Source: Bacteroidota bacterium (GTDB lineage Bacteria; Bacteroidota; Bacteroidia; Bacteroidales; Lentimicrobiaceae). From it: a stretch of DNA of 48,200 bases. Made by a program: the position numbers and the translations under genes. This document shows, piece by piece, positions 41,250 through 48,200 of the stretch. The notes beneath the pieces were generated by a model. The model was not told the DNA's origin. It searched no databases and was given only the letters and a program-made list of their open reading frames with translations. How positions within the stretch are numbered: position 1 is the first letter of the stretch; every line of letters begins with the position of its first letter. The stretch lies in NCBI GenBank assembly GCA_009773455.1, contig WSXU01000027.1, forward strand, positions 1-48,200, given 5' to 3'.

Positions 41250-41690
41250 TCAGGCGATCAGGTTAACACTTGTACTAAGGTTGATGTCGGTACCTTCCAG
41301 CTTATAGAAAGGATAGACAAAATTGAACCGGGTGTTGGTGGTCCGGATCCGGTAAATCACTTCAATCAGAACCACCCCTTCAGAATCCCTGCTGTCATCG
41401 ATCCTTACTTTCTCAAGTTCAATCCTGGGTTCATGATACAGAATAGCCGATTCTATCTTATCTTCCATCAGGGTTTTAATGCGGGTATCCAGACTTTCGA
41501 ATACCAGTTCGTCGAGGTTACAGCCATATTGGGGCAACATCACCCGTTCGCCCCTCATCGTACCCAGCAACACTTCGAGGCTTGATGCTACGTCAGCTTC
41601 ATATTCCAGCATCTCCACACTACGGAGGCTGCGGTTGAACCTCGGTGGAAACGACCACCCCCGGCCAAGAAATGTCAGATTCTGTTCCAT
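41250..41690 (-). CDS. GPW/gp25-family baseplate protein (Afp9-like)
   Basis: A 146-residue protein of the gp25 (T6SS TssE-like) family. It has 'LGRGWSFPPRFN' at the N-terminus, 'VASSLEVLLGTMRGERVMLPQYGC' split between the conserved I/L-x-x-LL-x-T-x-x-GER and P-x-Y/F-G-x-x-L motifs, and 'IKTLMEDKIESAILYHEPRI' in the C-terminal half. gp25 starts sheath assembly from the baseplate. It is the first gene after the long repeat-filled gap, so it may need its own promoter; no good Bacteroidetes-type box was seen on this strand. Confidence 0.93.
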   Translation of the reverse strand: MEQNLTFLGRGWSFPPRFNRSLRSVEMLEYEADVASSLEVLLGTMRGERVMLPQYGCNLDELVFESLDTRIKTLMEDKIESAILYHEPRIELEKVRIDDSRDSEGVVLIEVIYRIRTTNTRFNFVYPFYKLEGTDINLSTSVNLIA

Positions 41691-41751
41691 AGTCCTTATC
41701 TTATATTTTTGTTATTACTTTATTCTTCCTTCCGGACTTCAGACATCAGGT

Positions 41752-41793
41752 ATTAGATATTAGACATTAGAAATTAGACATTAGAAATTAACT
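41752..41793. repeat. Heptanucleotide tandem repeat (ATTAGAC-type)
   Basis: Six 7-bp units are ATTAGAT, ATTAGAC, ATTAGAA, ATTAGAC, ATTAGAA and ATTAACT. A two-unit fragment of the same family (CATTAGACATTAGTA) lies near 27447, just after the tape-measure gene. Confidence 0.85.
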
Positions 41794-41918
41794 TTCTCCT
41801 TGTCTCCATTTCTCCAGCTCAACTTGTCAATCTCTTAAAATCCGCAATCCCACCGCCTTTGGCGGGGCAGGCGAAATCCGAAATCCGAAATCTAAAATCC
41901 GCAATCCCAGTGGCTTCA

Positions 41919-42556
41919 ATACGATTTGCACCCGATTGTTTTCGCTTATCCAGGATAAAAGGCAAATCACTCAGCCACCTTCCATCACGCATTCCACAAT
42001 CCCACCGCCTTTGGCGGGGCAAGCGCAATCCGCAATCCCACATCATTTAGCGGGTAGTCTGAATTTCTCCATATCCCCATTTCTCCATTTCGCCTTGTCA
42101 CGATCTATAAATCCGCAATCCGAAATCAACAATCCGAAATCCACAATCCCACCTCCTTTAGCGGATAGTATGAAATTTCTCCTTGTCTCCATTTCTCCAG
42201 TTGTCTCCATTTCTCCAGCTCACCTTGTCAATCTCTTTAAATCCGCAATCCGAAATCCGCAATCCGAAATCCGAAATCCCACCGCCTTTGGCGGGGCAGG
42301 CGAAATCCGCAATCCCACATCATTTAGCGGGTAGTCTGAATTTCTCCATATCCCCATTTCTCCATTTCGCCTTGTCATGATCTATAAATCCGCAATCCGA
42401 AATCAACAATCCGAAATCCACAATCCCACCTCCTTTAGCGGATAGTATGAAATTTCTCCTTGTCTCCATTTCTCCAGGATACGATTTGCACCCGATTGTT
42501 TTCGCTTATCCAGGATAAAAGACAAATCACTCAGCCACCTTCCATCACGCACTCCA
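41919..42556. repeat. 78-bp direct repeat, two copies 560 bp apart
   Basis: The copies at 41919-41996 and 42479-42556 are nearly identical, beginning ATACGATTTGCACCCGATTG. They bracket the 200-bp duplication described separately, so the patchwork grew by nested duplication. Confidence 0.8.
42001..42477. repeat. 200-bp direct repeat, two copies 277 bp apart
   Basis: The copies at 42001-42200 and 42278-42477 differ at only a handful of positions. Each runs from the CCGCCTTTGGCGG palindrome through a CATTTAGCGGGTAGTCTG segment and an AATCCGA heptamer array to a CTCCATTTCTCCAG tract. The high identity points to a recent duplication. Confidence 0.85.
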
Positions 42557-42599
42557 CACTCCGAAATCTGAAATCTGAAATCCGAAATTTTTAAAACTT

Positions 42600-42866
42600 T
42601 CATCCTATCAATACATTCGGCGAACCCGGCGGCAGAACCATTCCACCCGAAGCTGTGGCTGAAGTAACCCGTGCTGCAGGCAGTCCGTTAAAAAGCACCG
42701 TAATTGATCCCATGGCAATAACATCTGCCCCGCAACCATCGGTGATGCGGGCTGCCGGCAGGTTGTTGATCAGAATATCCGGTGAACACGGAGGTATAAC
42801 CGGAACAGGAACTCCCGAGGTTGCAGGACTTACGATCAGATCGGTCATTCTTGCTGCTGGCAACAT
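42600..42866 (-). CDS. PAAR-domain spike tip protein (Afp10-like)
   Basis: An 88-residue PAAR protein with three repeats of the signature: 'LPAARMTDL' (2-10), 'LPAARITDGCG' (36-46) and 'LPAARVTSA' (around 62-70), plus glycine-rich loops such as 'GMVLPPGSPNVLIG' at the end. PAAR proteins cap the VgrG spike with a zinc-stabilised cone and can carry effectors; this one has no extension. It follows the VgrG-like gene by 131 bp. It is the last gene before the repeat patchwork. Confidence 0.93.
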   Translation of the reverse strand: MLPAARMTDLIVSPATSGVPVPVIPPCSPDILINNLPAARITDGCGADVIAMGSITVLFNGLPAARVTSATASGGMVLPPGSPNVLIG

Positions 42867-42997
42867 ATTGATTGTTTAATGGTTTAGTACTTGTTTAAGC
42901 ATCTTTATTTAATCTGCCTCGTTGATTTTATTTTCCCGAAAGCTGGTTTATCAAAGACAATAGACCTGAGAAATTAGGTATTCCAGAGACTTCAAAC

Positions 42998-44764
42998 TCA
43001 GTTTATCTGCACTACTCCTCCCTGTATCACGGCTGTGGCACTCCCTTTCAATGTAGCATTGGCCCCCGAAAGTTCCACACTTCCTGTTCCTTCCGCCTTA
43101 AATGAGGCACTGGCCTTCATTCCCATATTGATGCCTTCGAGCTTTATATCTTTTACAGCTTTCAGTATCAGGTCTTTCGAACTTTCGATGGTGATACCGC
43201 TGCCGTTCATGGTGATTTTATTGCCATTCTGGTCTTCAAGTTCAATGCCTTTCGCATCTTCCGACAAGGTAATTTTGTTGCCTCCGGGTGTCTCCAGCAT
43301 GATTATTTTCTTCTCATCATCAAAGGAGAACCGCATTTTTTCACGGCTTGTATAGCCCTTCTGATGATTGGTGTCTTTTGCCTTTTCAGGTGCCGGCTTT
43401 GCACTGCTGTGGCACATACCCAGCACCACAGGGTTACGGGGATCATCGTTCAGAAATCCTACAATAACTTCATCGTCAACTTCAGGGCGAAAGTATGTGC
43501 CCCGCTGATTACCGGCGTCCAGGGTGGAAATTCTCGCCCAGATGCCCTCGTCGGAAGTGCTGATCACAGGCAACCTGATTTTTATCCTGTCCTCACCGGC
43601 AGGGTCGTTTTCAAGCTGGGTGACCTTGCCGATCTGCAACCCGCCGATGCCCGGCACAAGACCGGAAGCAGGCAATGGCCGAAGGTTAATGGTTTCAGCA
43701 AAAAGATCCGGACTGAGGCCCAATTGTACATCGGTTTCCCAGTTTCCGTCAGCCACGGTATGCCGTACGCCTGATATGTACATTTTGCCTTCAAACCTTT
43801 CGCCGATTCCTGACAGTTCGATGATCTTACCCGGCATCGCACCGGCAAAACCCTGGAATTTTGCCCTGCCCCTTGTTCTGGCCAAACGTTCCTTCATCAA
43901 TCGTCCGTCAGCCCACATCTGCAGTTCCGGCTGGCTGAGCACTCCCCCATGTATTAATTTGCGCACCCCGCCGCCGAAAGCTGCCGATAATTCATTTGCA
44001 GGAAGGTTGCCGTTTCCGGTTGTTTCAGGCTCATTGGCTTCCGCCTCAACAATAAGCTGATCAGCCGGATTCCAGCTTTCAGCACTGATGCTTTCACTCT
44101 GCAACCTGGCATCAATAACCGCATCCAGTTCAAGAAGTGTATTTCCAAAAGTTACATTAACGATGGCTTCACTTCCCGTAGCAGGTTTACCGACCTGAAC
44201 CTTCCCATCTTCAACCATCACCACCTGACCATTGGCTTCGGCCCTGCATAAAAGGAAATCCCAGTCACTGGAATCAAACTGAACAACCTCTTTCAGATCA
44301 GTGGTGGTAGCTTCAACCTCTTTCTGCAATCCGTTGCTGCCGATAAGCTGCTCCATGATGTCAGAGTCTTTCTGCTCAGCGAAATACTTGTTTTTTCTAC
44401 CCAGGGTCATTATGATTGCCTTGTCGCGACATTCAACGATCAGCATACTGCTGTTGCGCCGAACCCTGACGCTGTGGCTGATGATGACGCCTTTGAATAC
44501 AGTGTCATTCTGTGAACGGTAACCCAGCTGGATTTCAATTTCTTTCCCCGGAAGGAAGGTTTCGGTATTGCTGATCGCAAAGGTTGAGCTTGATGCTTCT
44601 CCATCACGCAGGAACAGGGTAGCTGAAGGGATACGGTTCAGCTCCCTGCTCACGGTCACCGAAAGGAGATGGTAAGCGCCCGGAATCTGTATGCCGCCAG
44701 TCAGAATAACAGCGGTGCATACATCAGGGGTAGCAGGGGTTGGTATGTTCGATTCGCTGGCCAC
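42998..44764 (-). CDS. VgrG-like central spike protein (Afp8-like)
   Basis: A 588-residue spike. Residues 1-350 form the gp27-like domains, with 'YHLLSVTVSRELNRIPSATL' (31-50) and 'QFDSSDWDFLLCRAEANG' (162-179). Residues 376-460 are the gp5-like OB fold: 'GLQIGKVTQLENDPAGEDRI', 'RGTYFRPEVDDEVIVGFLND' and 'PVVLGMCHS'. From about 485 to the end there is a triple beta-helix with short repeats such as 'GGNKITLS' and 'NGNKITMNGSGITIESS'. It forms the trimeric needle that the PAAR tip sharpens. The start lies 5 bp from the stop of the Afp7-like gene. No C-terminal effector extension. Confidence 0.94.
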   Translation of the reverse strand: MASESNIPTPATPDVCTAVILTGGIQIPGAYHLLSVTVSRELNRIPSATLFLRDGEASSSTFAISNTETFLPGKEIEIQLGYRSQNDTVFKGVIISHSVRVRRNSSMLIVECRDKAIIMTLGRKNKYFAEQKDSDIMEQLIGSNGLQKEVEATTTDLKEVVQFDSSDWDFLLCRAEANGQVVMVEDGKVQVGKPATGSEAIVNVTFGNTLLELDAVIDARLQSESISAESWNPADQLIVEAEANEPETTGNGNLPANELSAAFGGGVRKLIHGGVLSQPELQMWADGRLMKERLARTRGRAKFQGFAGAMPGKIIELSGIGERFEGKMYISGVRHTVADGNWETDVQLGLSPDLFAETINLRPLPASGLVPGIGGLQIGKVTQLENDPAGEDRIKIRLPVISTSDEGIWARISTLDAGNQRGTYFRPEVDDEVIVGFLNDDPRNPVVLGMCHSSAKPAPEKAKDTNHQKGYTSREKMRFSFDDEKKIIMLETPGGNKITLSEDAKGIELEDQNGNKITMNGSGITIESSKDLILKAVKDIKLEGINMGMKASASFKAEGTGSVELSGANATLKGSATAVIQGGVVQIN

Positions 44765-44769
44765 GTCGT

Positions 44770-45471
44770 TTACCTGGTTTTTTCAATGGGTGGAAAATAG
44801 ATGTCTGTTCCGGGTTTCAATGACCTGAAGCCGGAGAGTCCGTTTGCTGCAGCCACCTGCAGATAATACTTCGGATCACCATATATCCGGTAACACATCA
44901 ATGGAAGGGTATCACCAGCTTTTACCTTTCGAATATGGGTCAGGTCGGGTGAACTGTTGTTTTCTCTGGCGGCCCTGATCTGCTCTTCTATGCTGCTTTT
45001 AAACCTGACTGTGGCTACAGCCCTGATTGGTGTTCCGTCGGGTCTGAAAAGTTTGTAATTGATCGAAAGCTCGGTTACCCTGCCTTTGAATATGGAGTTT
45101 TCGCCCCATACCAGTTTGAAGTGACGTGGCTCATGGGAGTCTCCCTTGTAGTCAATCACAACTTTTTTGAAACGTTTCAGGTCATCGGCTATACTGGCCC
45201 TCGGCTTTCCGTCAATAATTCCGGTATTGTCGAAAAGAAATTCAAAAGTGATCTCTTCCGGTTCGGTGTACTCGTATTTGAGCTGCTGACCACTGGTGCC
45301 CTGACCCTGTGCACTGTCGGTAAATTTTAGTTTGTAACTGAGCGCATAGCCCTCAGGGTTGATGAGTGCTTCAAAAACATCATCAGCCTCCTTCAGACCG
45401 CCATTCTCGGCTTTTTCCGAATCGGAAAATGCCAGGATAAGCATCTTTTCGAGTTTTCCACTTTCAGCCAT
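44770..45471 (-). CDS. LysM-containing CIS tube-associated protein (Afp7-like)
   Basis: A 233-residue protein. Residues about 1-165 are the CIS tube protein domain ('MLILAFSD', 'VFEALINPEGYALSYKLKF', 'FKLVWGENSIFKGRVTELSI'), and residues about 178-228 are a LysM domain ('RKVKAGDTLPLMCYRIYGDP'). In Afp/PVC particles this protein joins the inner tube to the spike and baseplate, and the LysM serves as a structural module rather than for peptidoglycan binding. Its start codon shares one base with the stop of the DUF5908 gene (TGATG), so they are translationally coupled. Confidence 0.93.
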   Translation of the reverse strand: MAESGKLEKMLILAFSDSEKAENGGLKEADDVFEALINPEGYALSYKLKFTDSAQGQGTSGQQLKYEYTEPEEITFEFLFDNTGIIDGKPRASIADDLKRFKKVVIDYKGDSHEPRHFKLVWGENSIFKGRVTELSINYKLFRPDGTPIRAVATVRFKSSIEEQIRAARENNSSPDLTHIRKVKAGDTLPLMCYRIYGDPKYYLQVAAANGLSGFRSLKPGTDIYFPPIEKTR

Positions 45472-45659
45472 CAGCGTTCTTTTTTATTTTCCAGAATTTT
45501 CATGACCTGTTCTACACATTCAGCAATGAGTTCCTGCCTCTGCCTGCCTGTAAGCCGCTCCGGCTGTCCCGGCGACCCTCCCGGTGCCGGGGGTGTCTGC
45601 CCTGAAGCAGGCGGTGTTACATTAACACGGATGTGAAGCTCCTTTATCTCTATCGGCAT
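45471..45659 (-). CDS. DUF5908 family small eCIS protein
   Basis: A 62-residue protein of the DUF5908 type, found in eCIS loci between the tube genes and the Afp7-like gene. It starts 'MPIEIKELHIRVNV', has a Pro/Gly-rich linker (15-33), and ends in an amphipathic helix 'RQELIAECVEQVMKILENK'. The role is unknown; it may be an assembly factor or a small baseplate component. Its stop overlaps the next start by one base. Confidence 0.88.
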   Translation of the reverse strand: MPIEIKELHIRVNVTPPASGQTPPAPGGSPGQPERLTGRQRQELIAECVEQVMKILENKKER

Positions 45660-45746
45660 AATCCCGGGTATGTCTCTTCTTCCCCGTATTCAACGGAAAA
45701 CAGGAAAAGAATAATGGTTTGTTACTGTGTTCAGTTCTGTTCCGGT

Positions 45747-46193
45747 CTATTGGACCGTAAAATAACGATAGGTCAGTTCCAGCGTTTCTATCACAACAGC
45801 ATTCTCGGTTGAAATCAGGTCACTGATCATCCATTTTTTTGGTATCGCATGTGTCACCTTCCATGTCTTCAGAGGTTCACCTTTCTCATTCAGCAGGATA
45901 ACACTGATGTCGGAAGGTTCGAACTGACGATCGCGGAAAGCCCGGTTAAACCAGTTGATCAATTCCGAATCGGTGAGCATTCCCCGTTTCAGGATCAGGT
46001 CGCTGTACCTGGTTCTCACAGGCAGCTTGTGTTCGAAACGGTTCTCACCACCTTCCCTGAAACTTTCATAGTCGTACTCTACCGATAAGCCCGATACCGA
46101 CTGAAACCTGACATCACTCAGGTTACCGCTGATACCAAACTCAACTTTGTAGTAAAACCCCCAGGGCGGGTAATAATCTGCTGGTCTGGCCAT
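45747..46193 (-). CDS. CIS inner tube protein 2 (T4 gp19 family, Afp5-like)
   Basis: A 148-residue tail tube protein (Phage_T4_gp19 family). It has 'WGFYYKVEFG', 'FQSVSGLSVEYDYESFREGG', the conserved 'DLILKRGMLTDSELINWF' and a C-terminal 'VIETLELTYRYF' strand. It starts 3 bp after the stop of the other tube gene. In Afp/PVC, the second, less abundant tube protein forms the layer next to the spike; the order here suggests that role. The two tube proteins share the family but are clearly different. Confidence 0.9.
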   Translation of the reverse strand: MARPADYYPPWGFYYKVEFGISGNLSDVRFQSVSGLSVEYDYESFREGGENRFEHKLPVRTRYSDLILKRGMLTDSELINWFNRAFRDRQFEPSDISVILLNEKGEPLKTWKVTHAIPKKWMISDLISTENAVVIETLELTYRYFTVQ

Positions 46194-46196
46194 GGT

Positions 46197-46631
46197 TTAC
46201 CTTACAAGACTGAATCCTTCATGAGCAATTTCCATGCTTTCGATGGCAATCTCATTGGCGTCTGATTTCAGGTCAGGAGCTGTGATTTTAACCGGGAAGC
46301 AGTTTGAAGCTTTCCACACAGCCACCGGCTCATGCTTTTCGTTCATCAGCCTCACGACCATATCACGACGGGCACCGACACGCTCATTGGAGATTTCATC
46401 AATCCAGTTGTTGAAGTCGAAATCACCTTCGAACTTTCCCCTTTTCAGGGTGATGTTGCTGAATTTGCGCATACCCGGCATCTTGATTTTACTGAAATCC
46501 TTACTGTCGCTATGCCTGTATTCTATTACTTCGACCTGCTGGTCCATACCGGTGACTTCGGTAAAACTGATTTTTGCTCCACCCCAGTCAACCTGGTAAT
46601 GAAATCGGGGTAAAGGATATTGTTGTGCCAT
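46197..46631 (-). CDS. CIS inner tube protein 1 (T4 gp19 family, Afp1-like)
   Basis: A 144-residue tube protein with 'PRFHYQVDWGGAKISFTEVT', 'VEVIEYRHSDSKDF', 'NITLKRGKFEGDFDFNNWID' and 'IAIESMEIAHEGFSL'. It should stack in hexameric rings to make the hollow tube that carries cargo. It lies just after the sheath gene and before the second tube gene, in the usual Bacteroidetes eCIS order. Confidence 0.92.
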   Translation of the reverse strand: MAQQYPLPRFHYQVDWGGAKISFTEVTGMDQQVEVIEYRHSDSKDFSKIKMPGMRKFSNITLKRGKFEGDFDFNNWIDEISNERVGARRDMVVRLMNEKHEPVAVWKASNCFPVKITAPDLKSDANEIAIESMEIAHEGFSLVR

Positions 46632-46756
46632 AGATCTGTTTTTTTGTAATTTGGTTTCTAAGAAGTGTACCTCTTTTCTGAATGTTTGTTTTTGCAGGCA
46701 TCAGGTAGTTCCTGTCGTTCTGAATTCAGGTTTTATTCATCAAACCTGAAATTTGA

Positions 46757-48200
46757 TCAGGATTCAGCCATCTTATGTGAAAATCTGAGGATGATGAATT
46801 CTGCCGGTCTTACCGCTGCCATACCGATCTCAATGATCATACGCCCTTCAAGAATGTCAAGGGCTGTCATGGTTTTGCCAAGGCCAACAGCAACATAGAA
46901 GGCATGTTCGGGTTTGATTCCCTGAAGGGCCCCCTGCCGCCAGAGTGTAGTCAGGAAATTTTCTATCATCGCCTGTACCTTAACCCAGGTGTTGGCATCG
47001 TTGGGCTCGAAAACAAACTGCTCGGTCGCTTTCTTTACCGACTCTTCTACAAAATTGAAGAACCGTCGTACATTCACATAGCGCCATTCATTGTCATTTC
47101 CGGCAAGGGTGCGTGCTCCCCATACAAGGGTGCCCTTACCTGTGAATGAGCGGATGATGTTGATTGATTTCCCGGAATTGACATCCACGTTGTACTCAGC
47201 CTGTTGTTCGTGCGATATCTTGACTGCCGGACTGATCACGCTGCTGAGGCTGACATTGGCAGGTGCTTTCCAAACCCCGCGTTCGTTGTCGGTTTTAGCG
47301 TATATACCGGCGATGGCTCCTCCCGGAGGGAGCAGGTTAAGGGCTTCCGCTCCCTTGGTGGTCAGTTCCTTGAATTTGCCAAATGAAACCACCAGTGCAT
47401 TGTTGAGGCTTCTTTCAAATTCATCGGTGCTTTTTTCAACATGCCTGAAGATCGCGATGGCATTGCCACAGGCTACATAGGCAGCATTCCTGGCTACATC
47501 TGCACGCAGTTTATTCGTGGTTGCACCGGCATAATCGGCCGAAACATCGCCCAGGGCTACGTCGGCCAGCAGGGCCGCCCCGTCAGCATACCCAAGAAGA
47601 ACGGCTGAAGGGTTCCAGTTGGCACTGGCGGTATTGATGAGTGTAATGGCCGGTGCCTGTGCAATGAATAAATGGTTTGCTGCCAGTTTCTTCATCGAAC
47701 TCTTCAGCGATGGGTTTTCAAGGTATTTTGTAATCGCATCTTTAATCTTGAATTGAGTGTCAACCGGGTAAACTGTGGTATTGATATCCTGAACAGCCTT
47801 GAGAACGGCCAGGGTAAGATTGGTGAAACCCTGCAGGGCAACCCCCAGGTTGGCTGTTGATGTTGTGCCATCGGTGAGCCGGTAAGCATCCAGCGCAGCC
47901 TGTAAAGCATCGCTCAGGGTCTTCCCCGGAGCTCCGCTGATGGTAGTCTCGGAAACATCAAGTGCCGCACCGCCTGTTTCTGCAAGTACTACATCCGAAA
48001 GCAGTTTAAGAATGGCCGAATCGGTCGTCAGGCTTTCAAGCTGAACGGCTGCATTGGTGCCTTCACGCTTCAGAATCAGGTTTTTCCTGCGCAACTGCCT
48101 GGGCAGGTTGGCATTGATCCAGGGCCCATACGCAGCACCATACTTCAGATCATTGATACCAACCCCGTTTCTGAAGTCAGTAACCTTTGAATTGAACGCA
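46757..48200 (-). CDS. CIS contractile sheath protein, 5' truncated by window
   Basis: At least 480 residues are visible; the frame stays open to the last base, so the start lies outside the window (the TTG at 48094 is internal). The C-terminal part is diagnostic for sheath: 'GTLVWGARTLAGNDNEWRYV', 'RRFFNFVEESVKKATEQFVF', 'EPNDANTWVKV', 'WRQGALQG' and the closing 'MAAVRPAEFIILRFSHKM' strand that builds the handshake with neighbouring subunits. Preceding residues include 'APANVSLSSVI' and 'PPGGAIAGIYAKTDNERGVW', also sheath-like. It drives tube ejection by contraction. Other sheath paralogs may lie upstream. Confidence 0.94.
   Translation of the reverse strand, partial: AFNSKVTDFRNGVGINDLKYGAAYGPWINANLPRQLRRKNLILKREGTNAAVQLESLTTDSAILKLLSDVVLAETGGAALDVSETTISGAPGKTLSDALQAALDAYRLTDGTTSTANLGVALQGFTNLTLAVLKAVQDINTTVYPVDTQFKIKDAITKYLENPSLKSSMKKLAANHLFIAQAPAITLINTASANWNPSAVLLGYADGAALLADVALGDVSADYAGATTNKLRADVARNAAYVACGNAIAIFRHVEKSTDEFERSLNNALVVSFGKFKELTTKGAEALNLLPPGGAIAGIYAKTDNERGVWKAPANVSLSSVISPAVKISHEQQAEYNVDVNSGKSINIIRSFTGKGTLVWGARTLAGNDNEWRYVNVRRFFNFVEESVKKATEQFVFEPNDANTWVKVQAMIENFLTTLWRQGALQGIKPEHAFYVAVGLGKTMTALDILEGRMIIEIGMAAVRPAEFIILRFSHKMAES

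Larger units (their letters stand above)
41691..42599. repeat. 909-bp repeat patchwork inside the eCIS operon
   Basis: There is no gene between the PAAR and gp25 genes. The stretch is made of heptamer arrays (ATTAGAC type at 41752-41793; AATCCGA/AATCCGC types at 41839-41909, 42110-42151, 42240-42281 and 42565-42585), CTCCATTTCTCCAG tracts, a GC-rich CCGCCTTTGGCGG palindrome in three copies (near 41851, 42004 and 42281), and two larger direct repeats. Reading frames here on both strands are made of these repeats and have no credible product. Confidence 0.8.

Noticed and set aside
41859-42380. Frames on both strands in the PAAR-gp25 gap
   Set aside because: The translations consist of the repeated AATCCGA and CTCCATTTC units and duplicate one another; no gene-like composition.
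44770-45471. LysM protein as a cell-wall hydrolase or peptidoglycan binder
   Set aside because: The N-terminal CIS tube domain and position between DUF5908 and VgrG-like genes identify a structural particle component.

Overview
The window looks like a chromosome segment of a Bacteroidota (Bacteroidetes) bacterium. The signs are promoters of the Bacteroidetes type (TTTG, 16-19 nt, TAnnTTTG) before several genes, a RemB-like outer-membrane barrel, an UpxY-type NusG paralog, SprB-like repeats, and the gene content and order of the extracellular contractile injection systems (eCIS) common in this phylum. No rRNA, tRNA, CRISPR array or transposase gene was recognised. The first and last genes both run off the window.

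Region 1 (1-17.5 kb, + strand) is an exopolysaccharide/glycoconjugate locus. It begins with a DUF218 (YdcF/SanA-like) protein. Next come a PglC/WcaJ-type sugar-1-phosphate transferase, a DegT-family aminotransferase, a soluble nucleotide-sugar 4,6-dehydratase (CapD/WbpM-like) and a second sugar-1-phosphate transferase. An exosortase-centred block follows: FemAB-like acyltransferase, exosortase, and a polysaccharide deacetylase of the PEP-CTERM/XrtA-locus type. After that are a degenerate WecA-like membrane protein, a formyltransferase-like/glycan-propeller fusion, a canonical WecA/TagO-like initiating transferase, a RemB/Wzi-like outer-membrane barrel, and a LytS/LytTR two-component pair. Together these could make an activated amino sugar, load it on undecaprenyl phosphate, modify the glycan and export or display it. 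Two small four-helix-bundle (23S rRNA intervening-sequence-type) genes are inserted in this locus. Each is flanked by complementary low-complexity repeats.

Region 2 (17.5-23.4 kb, + strand) holds REP-like inverted repeats, uracil phosphoribosyltransferase (upp) with a promoter and terminator, a MacB/FtsX-like permease, a second deacetylase-fold protein (DUF7033-like), the UpxY-like antiterminator with its own promoter, and a two-helix membrane protein of unknown function.

Region 3 (23.4-48.2 kb, - strand) is a nearly complete eCIS operon, read right to left. Its order is sheath (cut by the window edge), two tube proteins, DUF5908, LysM tube-cap protein (Afp7-like), VgrG-like spike, PAAR tip, gp25 baseplate, two very large baseplate-J-like proteins (Afp11/Afp12-like), a 1617-residue protein with SprB/Ig-like repeats in the tail-fibre slot, the CIS tape-measure-family protein (Afp14-like), a DUF4157 protein and an AAA+ ATPase (Afp15-like). 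The DUF4157 protein carries 17 consecutive 18-residue Trp-anchored helical repeats and is the best candidate for a new cargo or lumen component.

The intergenic DNA contains many arrays of 7-bp repeats whose unit sequence differs from locus to locus. A 0.9-kb patchwork of such repeats splits the eCIS operon between the PAAR and gp25 genes.
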